Of a DNA stretch of 64,000 nt, positions 23,871-34,166 are shown piece after piece; the first letter of the stretch is position 1; every line of letters begins with the position of its first letter. The stretch is taken from positions 62,001 to 126,000 of the forward strand of contig JACKQL020000072.1 of the NCBI GenBank assembly GCA_018296165.2, written 5' to 3'. Source of the stretch: Termitomyces sp. T153. Its lineage: Eukaryota > Basidiomycota > Agaricomycetes > Agaricales > Lyophyllaceae. The translations under genes and the position numbers were made by a program. The notes below the pieces were generated by a model. The model saw nothing but the letters and a program-made list of their open reading frames with translations, was not told the origin of the DNA and did not search any database.

Positions 23871-25665
23871 CCCACTCCCTGGATCCCCAAACATTGTTCC
23901 AAATCTGCTTGCTCCTCCAGAGTTACCCCCAACATCCCCTCAAACTCCCCCAACCTTCATCAACCTACAACACCAACTCCAGATAACTCTGATGCTTCTT
24001 CAGCAAACCTCAATCCACTGTTCCTGACTCTGGTGTACATCACCAACTCATTTCCCTGGTTTGCCTGACCAATCCCAGAACATCATGACAATCCTGGGAT
24101 GGCCCACATCCCCAACTGATCCCATTAGAATATCACTGTGGCCTGTTCCCTGATTACAATTGATATCCATCAACTCCACATGGCTCCAACAAGCCCTGCT
24201 GCCACACCTGCTGTCTCCTGGAGCTCTTTAGTAGTCAGTATATAAGTTGTAGAGTAGTACCCAGTACTCTAGTCTTGATATTGCTTCATGTTACCTATGG
24301 TCTGATTGTTTCTGTCTTGTGTTTTGTGTTCCATGCTACATTTCCTTTTCTCTCAGTCTCCAAGTCTTATCTCAGTCTCCTAGTCTTGTCTTGTCTCTAT
24401 CTCCATTATTGTTTTGTTATTGTTTCATATCTCCACTTGAATCTATTTTTGTTTTTGTCTCAATCTCATCTTGACTCTGTCTTGTCTCATTTAACTCTGC
24501 TTTCTTCATCATGTCCAAGTTCTTTCAATTCTAATGCCATTACAAATTCTGTGCTTATTATTACAAGCCTCAAACATTTCTTAAATCAACTCTGGACCTT
24601 GCTCATCATTTGGCCCCAAGACCCATCAACTTCTATTGATCCCCCATCGAACTCTGGCCCTGCTCCTATCACTCATGTAGCCTCTATTTGCCCCACACCT
24701 CCAATACTTGCTTCCAGGCTTATGCCAGATGCCCCCTTCAAGTCTGACCCTTCCCCATACTTTGTCTTAGACTTTCTTGGACTACCTGGACTTGCTCAGA
24801 TTACTCCCCCTTGCTTATCCTCACAAGTCTCTGAGGACTAGACCTTCCTCAATGCCAAGTTATCAGTGCAGGATATCCTGTCTGCCTAGTAAGGACTTGC
24901 CCAGTGTAGCTGAGCCCCCATGGCTAGTGGAACCTGACGGACACAAGATCACCAGAAGCTGGCAGGGTAATATATTACCCACCTATCATTATAAGCAAAG
25001 CTAAATCTTAACACATCAGGCCTATGTACCCATGGGGCCTGCTTGTTGAGTACATGGTTAGCCTGGTTAGAGTTTGATTAGAGTTCCAATTAGGTAGTTA
25101 AAGGTTTGGTTAAGTTCTGTTCAAGTTCTGCTAAGTTTCTGTTAAGGTTTTGTTAATATGCTTAAGGTGGCAGGGATATTTTGAAGGGGAGCTTGCTTGT
25201 AAGAGCAACCTCCAGAGCAACAGATCAGAGTCACGCAGCTAGCAGAAGGGAATCCAAAGTATATTAGTGGAGTAGACAATGATACAAATTGGTAACTAAT
25301 CACCTAGCAGAGGGAAATCCAAAGAGAACAAGTCTAAGGATCCCCGCTGCTTGGCATGGCCACAGCAGGTGGCAGAGGTGTGGGAACTACTGTACAGGTG
25401 ACCAGAGCTACTCCTAACCCTAGGGCAATGGTTGCTGAGGTAACAGAGAACCCTGGAGTTTTCTGGAGATCTCCAGGGTTCTGGAAAGAGCCCCAGAGAT
25501 GTTGAACAAGCTGTGAAGGTGCTGGAACCAGTCATGGAGGTTGGAAATGGAAGTCTCCTGACATTGCTCCCCTTATAACAATAGATTTGTATTATAATCA
25601 ATGTTTTATGGTCAAGTGGTTATTGTTGTACTGATAGTTGTTTTTGGGATTGTTGTCACAGGTTT
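23871..25665 (+). repeat. LTR-like repeat family B, copy 1, with nested LTR
   Basis: It begins TGTCACAACCC and matches copy 3 at 49253-50442 (start TGTCACGACC) through GGAACCTGAC at about 24937. It then continues into sequence shared with 41890-42100 (AGGCCTATGTACCCATGGGG and GGTTAGCCTGGTTAGAGTT). It probably ends near TTGTCACA at about 25665, after a chromovirus LTR inserted at 25198. Without that insertion it would be about 1.3 kb. TGTCAC at one end and a near-complement at the other suggest a long gypsy-type LTR. The open frame at 24275-24841 is a pyrimidine-rich artefact of the repeat. A TATATAAG motif lies near 24239. Confidence 0.55.
25198..25566 (-). repeat. Chromovirus LTR (family A), copy 2, with polypurine remnant
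   Basis: The 369-bp segment matches 6150-6521 along its length. It starts TGTAAGAGC on the plus strand. On the minus strand it is preceded by AAGGGGAG, a polypurine remnant, so it is a 3' LTR whose internal region was deleted just upstream of the polypurine tract. It sits inside the family B repeat and is therefore younger than that repeat. Confidence 0.75.
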
Positions 25666-28284
25666 AATTTTTCCAATTGCTGAAATATTTGGCCAAATAT
25701 TGACTATATGACCTAAATAGTTGTACTTCACTCAGTCAATGGGACCACTGAATTACTAAGGATTTCATATCTTGTAATACTGCTAACATCAGTGCTAATA
25801 CCATCCCTGCACTACTTGCAGTGCTTGTGCAAATTGCATCCTTCTCACTGAGCAGATTTCCCACACTATAAGGATGTGAGTGAAAGCCACAGAAGATGGC
25901 TGTTAACTTACCAAACTATGGCAGTGCTCATGCTTGAGGAGAAGATGTGCCAAATAATACCCAATTTTAATAGCAAGATCAACTAGCAGGCAAAAGCAGT
26001 TGGATTCAAGCTTTGAAGAAGGTTCTCATTAATAAAATGTTCAGATTGAGAAGCATACATCATTACTAGGATGTAGCTAATGTGATGTATTCTCAGGTCC
26101 ACTATAAAGATACCACAACTATAGGTAGTCAATTACATGGGAGGGAAAAAACAGCCTCTTTACATACTAACATCTAATAAACTAAGATATGTAAGGATAC
26201 ACAGATCATAAAACATTTTTATGGACAGGGGATGCCAAGCAGTTTGGGAAAAAAACATTGGCTATATATGAATGGAAATATTAATATAAGGTGATATGAT
26301 TCTATAGTGGCTATAGAAGTGCTGATGAAACCTAGATGGATTGATTGGGACCCCTAACCTGAGAAACTTTGAGCAGGGAAGTGCTGAAGTCCTGAATCAC
26401 TGAAGCTGGAGTGTAATTTGCAAAACAATTTATCAGTGCCACATACAAGAGTATCTTTAGTTGAAGAGATAAAAGTCCTAAAGCAAAGTGTTACTTGAGG
26501 AAATGCATTGAGAGGACTGAACATATATTGAGATTGGAAATAATGACTACATGTAGTCAAGAGAATTTGAAAACAAAGAGTGGATGTGTGACACATCAAC
26601 TGATAATATTGAATATTAATGCTATGAAAGATAGTGGATCCCAGTACCACTATAGACTGGAAGGGGTGCAAACCAGATAGACTTAGTAATAAGCAACATA
26701 GGTATTGTGCTGTTATGCAAGATACCCCTCTATCTTGGTGCAGTGCTAGAAATAGTCTTGATATTATACCAGAGGATAAATACTGGCTACACAATGCCTC
26801 ATCAGTGATGAAAAGGTCTATTAGATGATGATAATCTACCACTAGCATAGAAACTATTGTAACACCTGATGCAGATTGTCAGACATCCCACATTATACTA
26901 AAAACTGGTAAAAAAAATACCCATGCACTGTATCTATAAACTGTCAAGTTGAGGCTGTAGTGATGTGAAAGATGCTGGAAGGACAGTGTCCAGTCCACTA
27001 ATGAGTCCATGGAACACACTGGCACCAGTTATGTTTGTAGTGATTGTGCTAAGGCTGACCACAGCAAGGGCAGTCATTGACAAATGACCAATGATGATTA
27101 GGTTTACTCTAACCATGCTATGTTTCAGCAACTGTGCCCTATAAAATAGTAATTGTCAGTCTCACTGGGGAAAAAAAAATAAAACATGCAGCAGACCCCA
27201 GCACAGGACACATGTATTGAGGAAGCATATGTAACTCTTGCTAAAATATTTCACAAGTTAATGTTGACTTGAAGTTTATTCCAATATTGTGGTCTTTGAG
27301 AAGAGTGGTTATTTCTGAAAGCTGATCATCCTGTGATAAGGACATGAACATGAATAGTAGAAGCAGATTTGCAAGAAGATACTGTTTTAATGAAGCACAA
27401 GAAGGAACTAGCAAATTTAATAGGTTGGTGATTGGGTGACCACACAGAAGAACTAACTTGGAAAGCTGCAGCATTTGTGAGCCAAACAAGTGACACCTTC
27501 CATTTTTAAAGCAGAAGTCTTATGCTTGGACAAATTATGTGTACAGATCTAAGTTAGTGATCTGCAAGGCCAAGTTCATGAGCCCTGAGGCCAGTGAGCT
27601 GAGCCTGATTTGAGTTGGGCTGAGCCAGGCCCTGTAAGGGAATTTTGGGCTCAGGACTTGGCTCTCTGTTTTACAGGCTCTGCAAAAATCCTTGAGGCTG
27701 GGGCTTTTCTAAGGGACAGAGATGTTGCAGTGAAGCTAACTTAGCAAGAGTCAAATTGTTTAGATATTTCCATGAAAATTGTCAGCCTTAAAGATCAATA
27801 GGACCAAACTTGCCAACCTTATTAATGCTACTTGACATCATGGCAGGCACAATGAGTAACAGTTCCACCATTGCTTGTAGCAAACACTCTTCCCATCTCT
27901 CATGAAGGCTTGCTGATCCTGATAATATTGGTAATATAGAACTACCCTACCATCAAGAATATAGTGAGTTTGGTCATTCTTTTCATTATCTTTTAACTGA
28001 GTGGTTACAGTGTAGTGATATAACAAGCAGTCCTGTCATTACAGTGCAGGTTATATAAACCTTATCTTGTAGTCACAGAGCATGTTATATTATACTGCTA
28101 TGGTAAGGTGGAATTGGAGGTCATTGTTTCTGTCAGGGGACTACTGTGGCCAGACCCCTAGATTGTTTCCTTGCTTCCAGAACAGCCACTCCATGTAGGC
28201 CTCCCACCTTTGGACCACAAGCACTTTCAACTAAGGGCTATCTTTTGATCTTGTATTGCTGCTTCCCCCCCTTTTTCCAACTCT
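25666..28284. other. Unassigned CpG-poor DNA
   Basis: The longest frame (26354-26848, minus) is hydrophobic, Ser/Leu/Cys-rich and without recognisable domains. At 28013-28077 there is a segment (GATATAACAAGCAGTCCTGT, later TTATATAAACC and GTCACAG) that resembles the terminal inverted repeats of the element at 41.67-42.17 kb, so this may be a relic of that family. Nothing else is supported. Confidence 0.35.
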
Positions 28285-28617
28285 TTGAAGCTCCAAGTAG
28301 AAACTGAGACAATATCCATTCAGCAGACCCAAAGTGTAGTTGCTGCCCTGCTTGACAGTGAGGCAATGAGCCTCTTCATTAGTACAGACTATGTGCAACA
28401 ACATCATTTAACCAATCACCTCCTATTCTGCTTTATCCCTGTGTACAATGTTGATGGCATGCTCAATGAAGCTGGCTCTATTTGCTCTATAGTGGACTTG
28501 GTTCTTCATTACCAAGACCACTTCAAGCTAGCCATCTTTGCCATCACTAGTTTGGAGAAACAAGACATGATCTTAGAACTCACCTGGTTACATGAACACA
28601 ATCCTGAGATTGACTAA
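28285..28617 (+). pseudogene. Gypsy aspartic protease (fragment C)
   Basis: A 110-codon frame reads VVAALLDSEAMSLFISTDYV, then PVYNVDGMLNEAGSICSIVD and SLEKQDMILELTWLHEHNPE. This is the retropepsin fold of gypsy Pol. The active-site triad, normally D-S/T-G, reads D-S-E, so the Gly is lost; the hydrophobic-Asp flank (ALLDS) is kept. The frame stops after EID, where the relatives continue into a Lys/Cys linker. Confidence 0.75.
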
Positions 28618-29099
28618 ACTAAGAGCAAGGTGAAGATGAGCTGCTGCCCTTGTTATTGCATGACTTGTGCAAAAGAAGCTTGTAAGAAGCATGGAGCAAA
28701 GGTTCATGAGCATGCTGCCATGCATGCTTGTTGTCCTGGACATCTTCCTTACACTGACATTGACCTTCTGAATCCTCCTCCTCTGGCATTTTCTGATAGA
28801 GAGGCCCTCTACAAGGATGTCCAAGGTGTTGGGTGTGAACCTCAGAAAGAAGATGAATGCACAGAATAATCCACTGGCACTCTGAATCAGAGTCTTGAGA
28901 TGAAACCATCAAGGTAGGTGATAGGATTTATGCTACAATCCTCTGCTCCCCTCCTATAGTGGCAGAGACCTAGCCCAGTCAGTCCACTTCTCAACAGCTG
29001 ACCAAGATATTTGCAGCAAACTCCCAGCTCAAGCCTTTTTGTAGCACAGTTCCTGCTCACCTGCACAATTTCAAGGATGTATTCTCCAAGGCATCCTTT

Positions 29100-29665
29100 G
29101 ATTCACTTTTAGAGGACAAGCAGTAGATTATGCAATTGAGCTGATACCAGATGCAGAACTCTCCAGCTGCAAGGTCTATCTGCTTTTACCTCCTGAGCAA
29201 GATGAGCTGGACAAGTTTCTATAGGAGAATCTTAGCTCTGGACAGATACAACCTGCCAAGTCCCCAATGGCCTCCCCAGTCTTTTTCATTAAGAAAGATA
29301 AAGAATGGGTCTCTCTGTCTGGTTCAGGACTATCAAGTCTTGAATGCAATAACAGTGAAGAATTGCTATTCCTTACTACTCATCTTTAAACTTGTTAACA
29401 ACCTTTGAGGTGCATGCTACTTCACCAAGTTGGATGTCCATTGAGGCTACAGCAATGTGTGGATCTAAGAATGAGATGAGTGGAAGGCAATGTTCCAAAC
29501 CAATTGCAGACTCTTTGAACCTCTGGTGATGTTCTTTAGTCTTACCAATAGCCTGGCCACTTTCCAGACTATGATGAATGATATCTTCCATGATCTGATT
29601 GCCAAAGGTGTTGTTTGCATGCATTTCAATGATATTCTCATCTACACCAAAACTTAGAGGAGCAT
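29100..29665 (+). pseudogene. Gypsy reverse transcriptase (fragment C)
   Basis: In shifting frames the plus strand reads SPVFFIK, LVQDYQVLNAITVKNCYSLL, YFTKLDVH, FEPLVMFFSLTNSLATFQTM and KGVVCMHFNDILIYTKT. The catalytic Y-L-D-D is degraded to H-F-N-D, so both the Tyr and the first Asp are changed. The fragment ends just after the palm domain. Confidence 0.75.
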
Positions 29666-29794
29666 TGCTGGGTCATATGTATTTCTTAGAATGCCTCTGT
29701 CAACACTAGCTGTATTTATAGTCACTAATATCTCCAATATTCTTGAATTTTCACTGAGGCTATCAGCACAATTTCTGAAATTGTCTCAAATTTC

Positions 29795-30130
29795 TCTCGG
29801 AGCTCAAAGAAAGTGGCAAGAGCAGTTAAGGCCAATGCCATCTTAAAAACAGACCAGGTCAGATCCTAAGCTGGGGATTGCTGAGATTGCTTAGCCAAGG
29901 TGATTCCTCAAGAGCAGTCCAGGCCAATGCCATCTTAGAAAATTACCAAGTCAGATTCTAAGCCAGAGATCACTGGGATTGCTTAGCAACTCCTGGCAAT
30001 CCACAGAAATCCCTCAAGGTGAGCTCTTTTGAAGCTCAAAGAGGGTGGAAAAAGCAGCTGAGGCTAATGCCATCTTAGAAAAGAACTAGGTCAGGTCCCA
30101 AGATGGAGATCACTGGGATTGCAAGAAGGA
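29795..30130 (+). repeat. Three imperfect direct repeats of about 100-130 bp
   Basis: Three successive segments share GCCAATGCCATCTTAGAAAA, AGGTCAG(A)TCC..AAG..GGAGATCACTGGGATTGC and a GCTCAAAGA(A/G)(A/G)GTGG lead-in. They start near 29798, 29911 and 30040. No open frame spans them. They could be sub-terminal repeats of the element that follows at 30.2-31.8 kb. Confidence 0.55.
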
Positions 30131-30867
30131 TTGCTACCACAGTGGGTATTTCAGCAATGTATATAAGTAGTCTTTGGACAATGGACTTAGCAATCACACA
30201 AGCAGCTGTAAAAGGAATTAGTCAAACAGGACCAATCATGGTAGGTCTGCTTCTCTTGATTAGGTTTTGATGTGGCCTATTAATGTAGAATGGCATTAAT
30301 TGGCTCTATTGTTCCCAGGCTCTAGCTCAGGCTTGCCTCATGGCAACAATAGCATGCATGGTGAGTTTGCTTCATGGCACACATGCTATTGTTGCATGTA
30401 ACTGCTGTAATTCTGCTATTGGATTACACTTGCCTCAAGGCTTAATATGCAGTAAGTGTGCAACTTTTTATCAGTCAGCAAGAGGCATACAGCCTTTAAT
30501 TATTATAATTAAAACATATATGCAAGCATTGATGCTGAAGGCACAGGCCTGATGAGTCCAGTATAAAGGACAAAATGGGTGGTTGGATAACCTCCAGCCT
30601 ATTGCCTAGTTTCAGCCTAGCCAACTCAGGTTTTTCTTGCTGACACCCTCACTTTGCTTGGCTGTCAGTTGCGATGTATAACACTAACACTAACTTGCTC
30701 TTTTAACAGTGCTTGGGGAGCAAGTGGAGCTGGTACCATTATAAACTCTGGCAAGGGACCATTTCTGACCCTTCTATGTACAGGAGCAGGCAAAGGTGGC
30801 ACCATCCTAAGTAAGGGATTCTGCAAAGGAGCATCCCAACCTTCTGGCAAAACTGTTTCTGGAATGA
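30131..30867. other. Leader of unidentified element, copy 1
   Basis: CpG-poor DNA between the direct repeats and the conserved ORF. The segments at about 30800-30880 and 30940-31010 are direct repeats of each other (both contain GGATTCTGCAAAGGA and TTTCTGGAATGACTATA), showing a local duplication at the 3' end of the ORF region. Nothing else is recognised. Confidence 0.35.
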
Positions 30868-31323
30868 CTATAGCAGCTTGAGAAAGAGCAGACAGATTGA
30901 CTCTATTGCCTCTTTTCTATATAGGAGCAGTAGAGGTAGCACTACTCTAGGAATGGGATTCTGCAAAGGAACATTCCACCCTTTGGACAAAACAGTTTCT
31001 GGAATGACTATAAAAAATGGATCATCAGTAGCTGCTGCCTGCCTAATAGGTCTTTCCAAAGAGCCAGCAGCAGTGGCTATAGGTTTCAAACCCCCAGTTC
31101 CCATAGATTTATTGTTACTCCCAGTTCCCATACTCCCAGGCCCCAATTGAAGTGGTGGGACAACCACAGTATTGATCTGTTCTAAAGATCTATTGTTTCT
31201 ATTTGCTTGACAATTGTCAGGATCTGTCATTTGTAACTGTTCAAGTCTTCTTTGATTCCTAGCTTGTTGTCTTTGGCTTTTAAGAGTAGTAGCTGGTTGC
31301 CTGAAACATCCATTGTTAAGCAT
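30868..31323 (-). CDS. Conserved repeat-borne ORF of unknown function, copy 1
   Basis: The minus-strand frame has 151 codons and starts at an ATG (31321-31323). Residues 1-60 are basic and Gln/Asn/Arg-rich (SQRQQARNQRRLEQLQM; ANRNNRSLEQINTVVVPPLQ), then a Gly/Ser/Thr segment, then PIRQAA and a PFFxxIPETVLxxGW motif. It matches the ORF at 33774-34166 with about 75 percent identity and only indels of whole codons, so the frame was under coding constraint until recently. I do not recognise the family. It may be the first exon of a transposon protein. The last about 35 codons extend into a local duplication and may not be native. Confidence 0.45.
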   Translation of the reverse strand: MLNNGCFRQPATTLKSQRQQARNQRRLEQLQMTDPDNCQANRNNRSLEQINTVVVPPLQLGPGSMGTGSNNKSMGTGGLKPIATAAGSLERPIRQAAATDDPFFIVIPETVLSKGWNVPLQNPIPRVVLPLLLLYRKEAIESICLLFLKLL

Positions 31324-31781
31324 TTTAATAGTGAAAAACCATTAAATCTAACTTGCATGATGAGATGTTCAATATATCAATAGCTCAATGTGGTAAAGGA
31401 TTTACTAATAAGCTTGTTAGTCAACATCAATCAATCAATAGATGTGACCAAACATACTTTGTCATGTGGCCTCCTTTCCACAACCTTGGAAATGTCCATT
31501 ATTTGGTCATGTTGTGTTAAAAAAACATGTGAGGCATGAAAAACAGTGTCCACTACATCACGTTTGGCCCTTTTTGTCCCTGCAGACTATCTGGCACCTT
31601 TCACACATGGTCAAATGATAGTATACATTCATTAAAGTTGTCTGCTGTATTTATTTTGGTAAAAAATTTATCCAAAAAGCATAAAAACAGCCAAATCTGA
31701 TTGTATTATCATAAAAGGGTTGAAATTTGTCAGCATTTGTCAGTGCTGACAAATTTTAGTCAGCAAAAAAGTCATTGCATA
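31324..31781. repeat. Unidentified element, copy 1 (pair with 34167-34606)
   Basis: This segment is collinear with 34167-34606, including AATAAGCTTGTTAGTCAACA, AGATGTGAC, AAACATACTTTG and TTGAAATTTGTCAGCATTTG. Copy 1 is interrupted at 31782 by the TA-flanked transposon and resumes at 32947 with GGCACAGCCACTTTCCCAGG, which copy 2 has at 34613. CpG sites of copy 2 are TG or CA here. Confidence 0.75.
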
Positions 31782-31816
31782 TGGTGCAGGTCACTTAGTC
31801 AACACCAAAATGTAAC
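31782..31816 (+). repeat. Left terminal inverted repeat
   Basis: Starts TGGTGCAGGTCACTTAGTC and continues imperfectly through AAAATGTAACA. The adjoining target TA is 31780-31781. Confidence 0.8.
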
Positions 31817-32003
31817 AAATAGTATTGCTCATTGAGAAAATGATATTTTTCTTAATTGTCTTGCTAAAATGCTCCTTTTAGTGAGGGGAACAAAACACCA
31901 AGACAGATGTTTGATATTGCCAAAACTGATGGAGATACATTTTTCTTGGGGGTCAATTTTGCCATTACTATATTAGGAAATTCCAAAAAAGGAAATTCTG
32001 TTA

Positions 32004-32387
32004 TTATACATTGAAAGTCTGCGCAACTGTCTCTGGTACATGCTGATGTGACTTATACTTGATGGAACTGAACTCTTTTACCTTTGCTTGTGCATCCTGA
32101 GTACCCAGTCCCTCTCTGTAAGCCTCCATCCACTGGTGCATATAATGCTCCCACTCTTTAATTGTTGCAACCTGAACAGATGACAAAGCTTGTGGCATGT
32201 TTGTCTTTAGGGTCTTGAAGATCATGTCACAACAGTTGCACAAATACCTTTTGACTGCTCCCCAGAAGAACTCAATGAAATTGAGTTTACAGTGGAATTT
32301 TGGAAGTAGGATACAGAGATGTCCTTCAGCTTCAATGATCTCCTGCACCAATGGCTTCTGTAGCTTGAAATCAGGTTGATTTGACAA
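32004..32387 (-). pseudogene. DDE transposase C-terminus (IS630/Tc1 type)
   Basis: The 127-codon minus-strand frame contains CILLPKFHCKLNFIEFFWGA, the fungal version of the LPPYSPDLNPIE motif that precedes the third catalytic acid (the E of FIE). It continues with VKRYLCNCCDMIFKTLKTNM and a basic C-terminus (WMEAYREGLGTQDAQAKVKE) ending at a stop. The two upstream catalytic Asp residues are not in this frame. Family knowledge: these enzymes cut and paste at TA dinucleotides, in agreement with the flanks. It cannot act by itself. Confidence 0.75.
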
Positions 32388-32909
32388 GATCCACAGGTAA
32401 CAACATGCTGTGGTGTCTGCCTTGCACTTGTTCTTTTGCTATCTTTGATGTCTGAATTTGCTCATATGGTGTTTCTCTCCCTGTCATTACAACAACATCC
32501 TCTTCACTGAACTCACTGACAGTGTCAAATCTATCATCCAAACCAACCTATGAGTCTGTCTCATAGTTACTAGTCATGCCATAATGATTGACCCCTCCTT
32601 GATATGCTGTCTCACACTTGGAATCTCAGTCTACGACAATCAGTGATTGGGCTTGCATGCATGGAGATCCAGGCTCAGCATCAATGGAAAGTGTCAAAAA
32701 TGGTCCTTGTCTTGTTTTCAATGCCTGGGCACGGGCTTGAGCTGCTGCAATACACAGGTACTATTTTTTTGATGGCATTTGTGTGTAAATGTAGAAGAAA
32801 AATCAAATTCCTGTATTGTCAACTACCCTCTGCTGTCAAGTACATGGTTTGAACTGCTAACATGGCAAATTTTAAAAAAGAAGTTTGGCCTCTGTCCAAT
32901 TTTGCCACT

Positions 32910-32944
32910 GTTACACTTTTGTGGTGACTAAGTGACCTGCACCA
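32910..32944 (-). repeat. Right terminal inverted repeat
   Basis: On the minus strand it starts TGGTGCAGGTCACTTAGTC and continues AAAAGTGTAACA. The adjoining target TA is 32945-32946. Confidence 0.8.
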
Positions 32945-32946
32945 TA

Positions 32947-33035
32947 GGCACAGCCACTTTCCCAGGAGTCGTCGCATAATATATAGACGAGCTACGCCCC
33001 ATGCCTTTGGCACGGGCCTGTAGCTCTTGCTTCAT
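32947..33035. repeat. Unidentified element, resumed copy 1, and junction
   Basis: GGCACAGCCACTTTCCCAGG through GTCGTCGCATAATATATAG is shared with copy 2 (34613-34660). After this the two copies diverge, so this marks one end of the repeated unit. GTCGTCGCATA occurs twice near this end in copy 2 (34609 and 34632). Confidence 0.6.
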
Positions 33036-33375
33036 CCCAGACCCAACCTCACTTCGTTCGGTTAGGTCCTTGTATTTCAAACTTAATGCTAATTCCCAGA
33101 CCCAACCTCACTCCTTGTATTTCAAACTCAATGCCAAGTCCCAGACCCAACCTCACTTTGTTTGGTTAGGTCCTTGTCTTTCAAACTCAATGCCAAGTCC
33201 CAGACCCAACCTCACTTAGTTCGGTTAGGTCCTTGTATTTCAAACTCAATGCCAAGTCCCAGACCCAACCTCACTTCGTTCGGTTAGGTCCTTGTATTTC
33301 AAACTCAATGCCAAGTCCCAGACCCAACCTCACTTCGTTCGGTTAGGTCTTTGTATTTCAAACTCAATGCTAAGT
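33036..33375. repeat. 59-bp tandem repeat, six units
   Basis: Six head-to-tail units begin CCCAGACCCAACCTCACTTC and contain GTTCGGTTAGGTCCTTG and TTTCAAACTCAATGCCAAGT. Five units are 59 bp; the second is 45 bp because TCGTTCGGTTAGGT is deleted. The third unit has TTTGTTTGG in place of TTCGTTCGG, a CpG to TpG change at both sites, and the fourth has lost one CpG. No spacers separate the units. It looks like a minisatellite; function unknown. Confidence 0.9.
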
Positions 33376-33773
33376 CCCAGAACTATTGAGAATATCTATA
33401 CTACACTGTCAACTCATATACATTAGGTGCTGAAATTCACAGAGATTAGCAATTTGGTGTTTGAAAGAGATCTACCTTAAAAGCAGAAAGCCAATAACTG
33501 TTTAGAAAAGAAAATGGATAATACTTGAATTAGTTCTCAGACAAATATAGAAAAAGCATACCTGCAAAGCTACTGAACACTCAGAAAGGGAGCCTAATGA
33601 AGAATGTAGTGAAGTCTGATTTCAGCCATGATTTGTCCCTAAAAGTTACACTCAAAAAAGAGTACACCTAGCCCAATTCAGCTTCAATATAGAAACAACC
33701 ACCAAAATCAGCTATTGGACAATTAAGCAAAGAAAAGAAAGCCCACCTGAAAGAAGAGAAAGCTACTCAATGC
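33376..33773. other. Spacer, nothing recognised
   Basis: AT-rich, CpG-free DNA between the 59-bp array and the second copy of the unidentified element. No open frame of note. Confidence 0.4.
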
Positions 33774-34166
33774 TCAGAAAAAGCCTGAAGAAGGATGCAA
33801 TAGTTTCTGCAAAGGAGCATCCCACCCTTCAGGCAAAACAGTTTCTGGAATGTCCATAAAAAATGGATCAGCAGCAGCAGCTGCCTGCCTAATAGGTCTT
33901 CCCAAAGAGCCAGAAGCAGTGGCTATAGGTCTCAAACCCCCAGTTCCCATAGATTGATTGATACCCCCAGGCCCAAATTGAAGTGGTGGAACAACCACAG
34001 TATTGATCTGTTCCAAAGATCTATTGTTTCTATTTGCTCGATGATTGTCAGGATCTGTCATTTGTAACTGTTCAAGTCTCCTTTGATTCCTAGCTTGTTG
34101 CCTTTGGCTTCCAGGAGTAGTAGGTGGTTGCCTATAACATCCATTGTTAAGCAATTTAACAGTCAA
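33774..34166 (-). CDS. Conserved repeat-borne ORF of unknown function, copy 2
   Basis: The minus-strand frame is open for about 130 codons and matches the ORF at 30868-31323: SQRQQARNQRRLEQLQM, ANRNNRSLEQINTVVVPPLQ, SMGTGGL, PIRQAAA, PFFxDIPETVLPEGWDAPLQ. At the position of the copy 1 start ATG it has TTG, and no upstream ATG is in frame, so either the true start is an upstream exon or this copy is dead. It is one 7-codon block shorter in the Gly/Ser segment. The family is not recognised. Confidence 0.45.
   Translation of the reverse strand: MTVKLLNNGCYRQPPTTPGSQRQQARNQRRLEQLQMTDPDNHRANRNNRSLEQINTVVVPPLQFGPGGINQSMGTGGLRPIATASGSLGRPIRQAAAAADPFFMDIPETVLPEGWDAPLQKLLHPSSGFF

Larger units (their letters stand above)
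28285..29700 (+). mobile_element. Ty3/gypsy chromovirus fragment C (protease to RT)
   Basis: Plus strand, same family as A and B. It holds the protease, the linker and the RT up to the catalytic motif, then stops at about 29700. No LTR flanks it. Several frameshifts break the RT part. Confidence 0.8.
31782..32944 (-). mobile_element. IS630/Tc1-mariner-type transposon, internally deleted, TA target
   Basis: The ends are inverted repeats beginning TGGTGCAGGTCACTTAGTC on both sides (19 bp exact, about 35 bp imperfect), each flanked outside by TA. The same host repeat at 34.6 kb lacks the insertion, which gives the empty site. A TA duplication is the hallmark of the Tc1/mariner-IS630 superfamily. 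Only the last part of the transposase is readable. At 1163 bp the element is too short for a whole transposase, so it is a deletion derivative. Confidence 0.8.

Noticed and set aside
24275..24841. 188-codon hydrophobic open frame
   Set aside because: It lies inside a repeated, pyrimidine-rich LTR-like segment, is Leu/Ser-biased, and the matching copy at 49793 does not keep the frame.
26354..26848. 164-codon minus-strand frame
   Set aside because: Low-complexity Ser/Leu/Cys composition, no domain, no splice context, and it sits in CpG-poor decayed DNA.
33036..33375. Possible CRISPR array (six regular repeats)
   Set aside because: The units are head-to-tail with no unique spacers, the unit is 59 bp, and the genome is eukaryotic.
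33036..33375. Telomere-like GGTTAGG motifs
   Set aside because: Each GGTTAGG occurs once per 59-bp unit and is not reiterated as TTAGGG, so this is not a telomeric tract.
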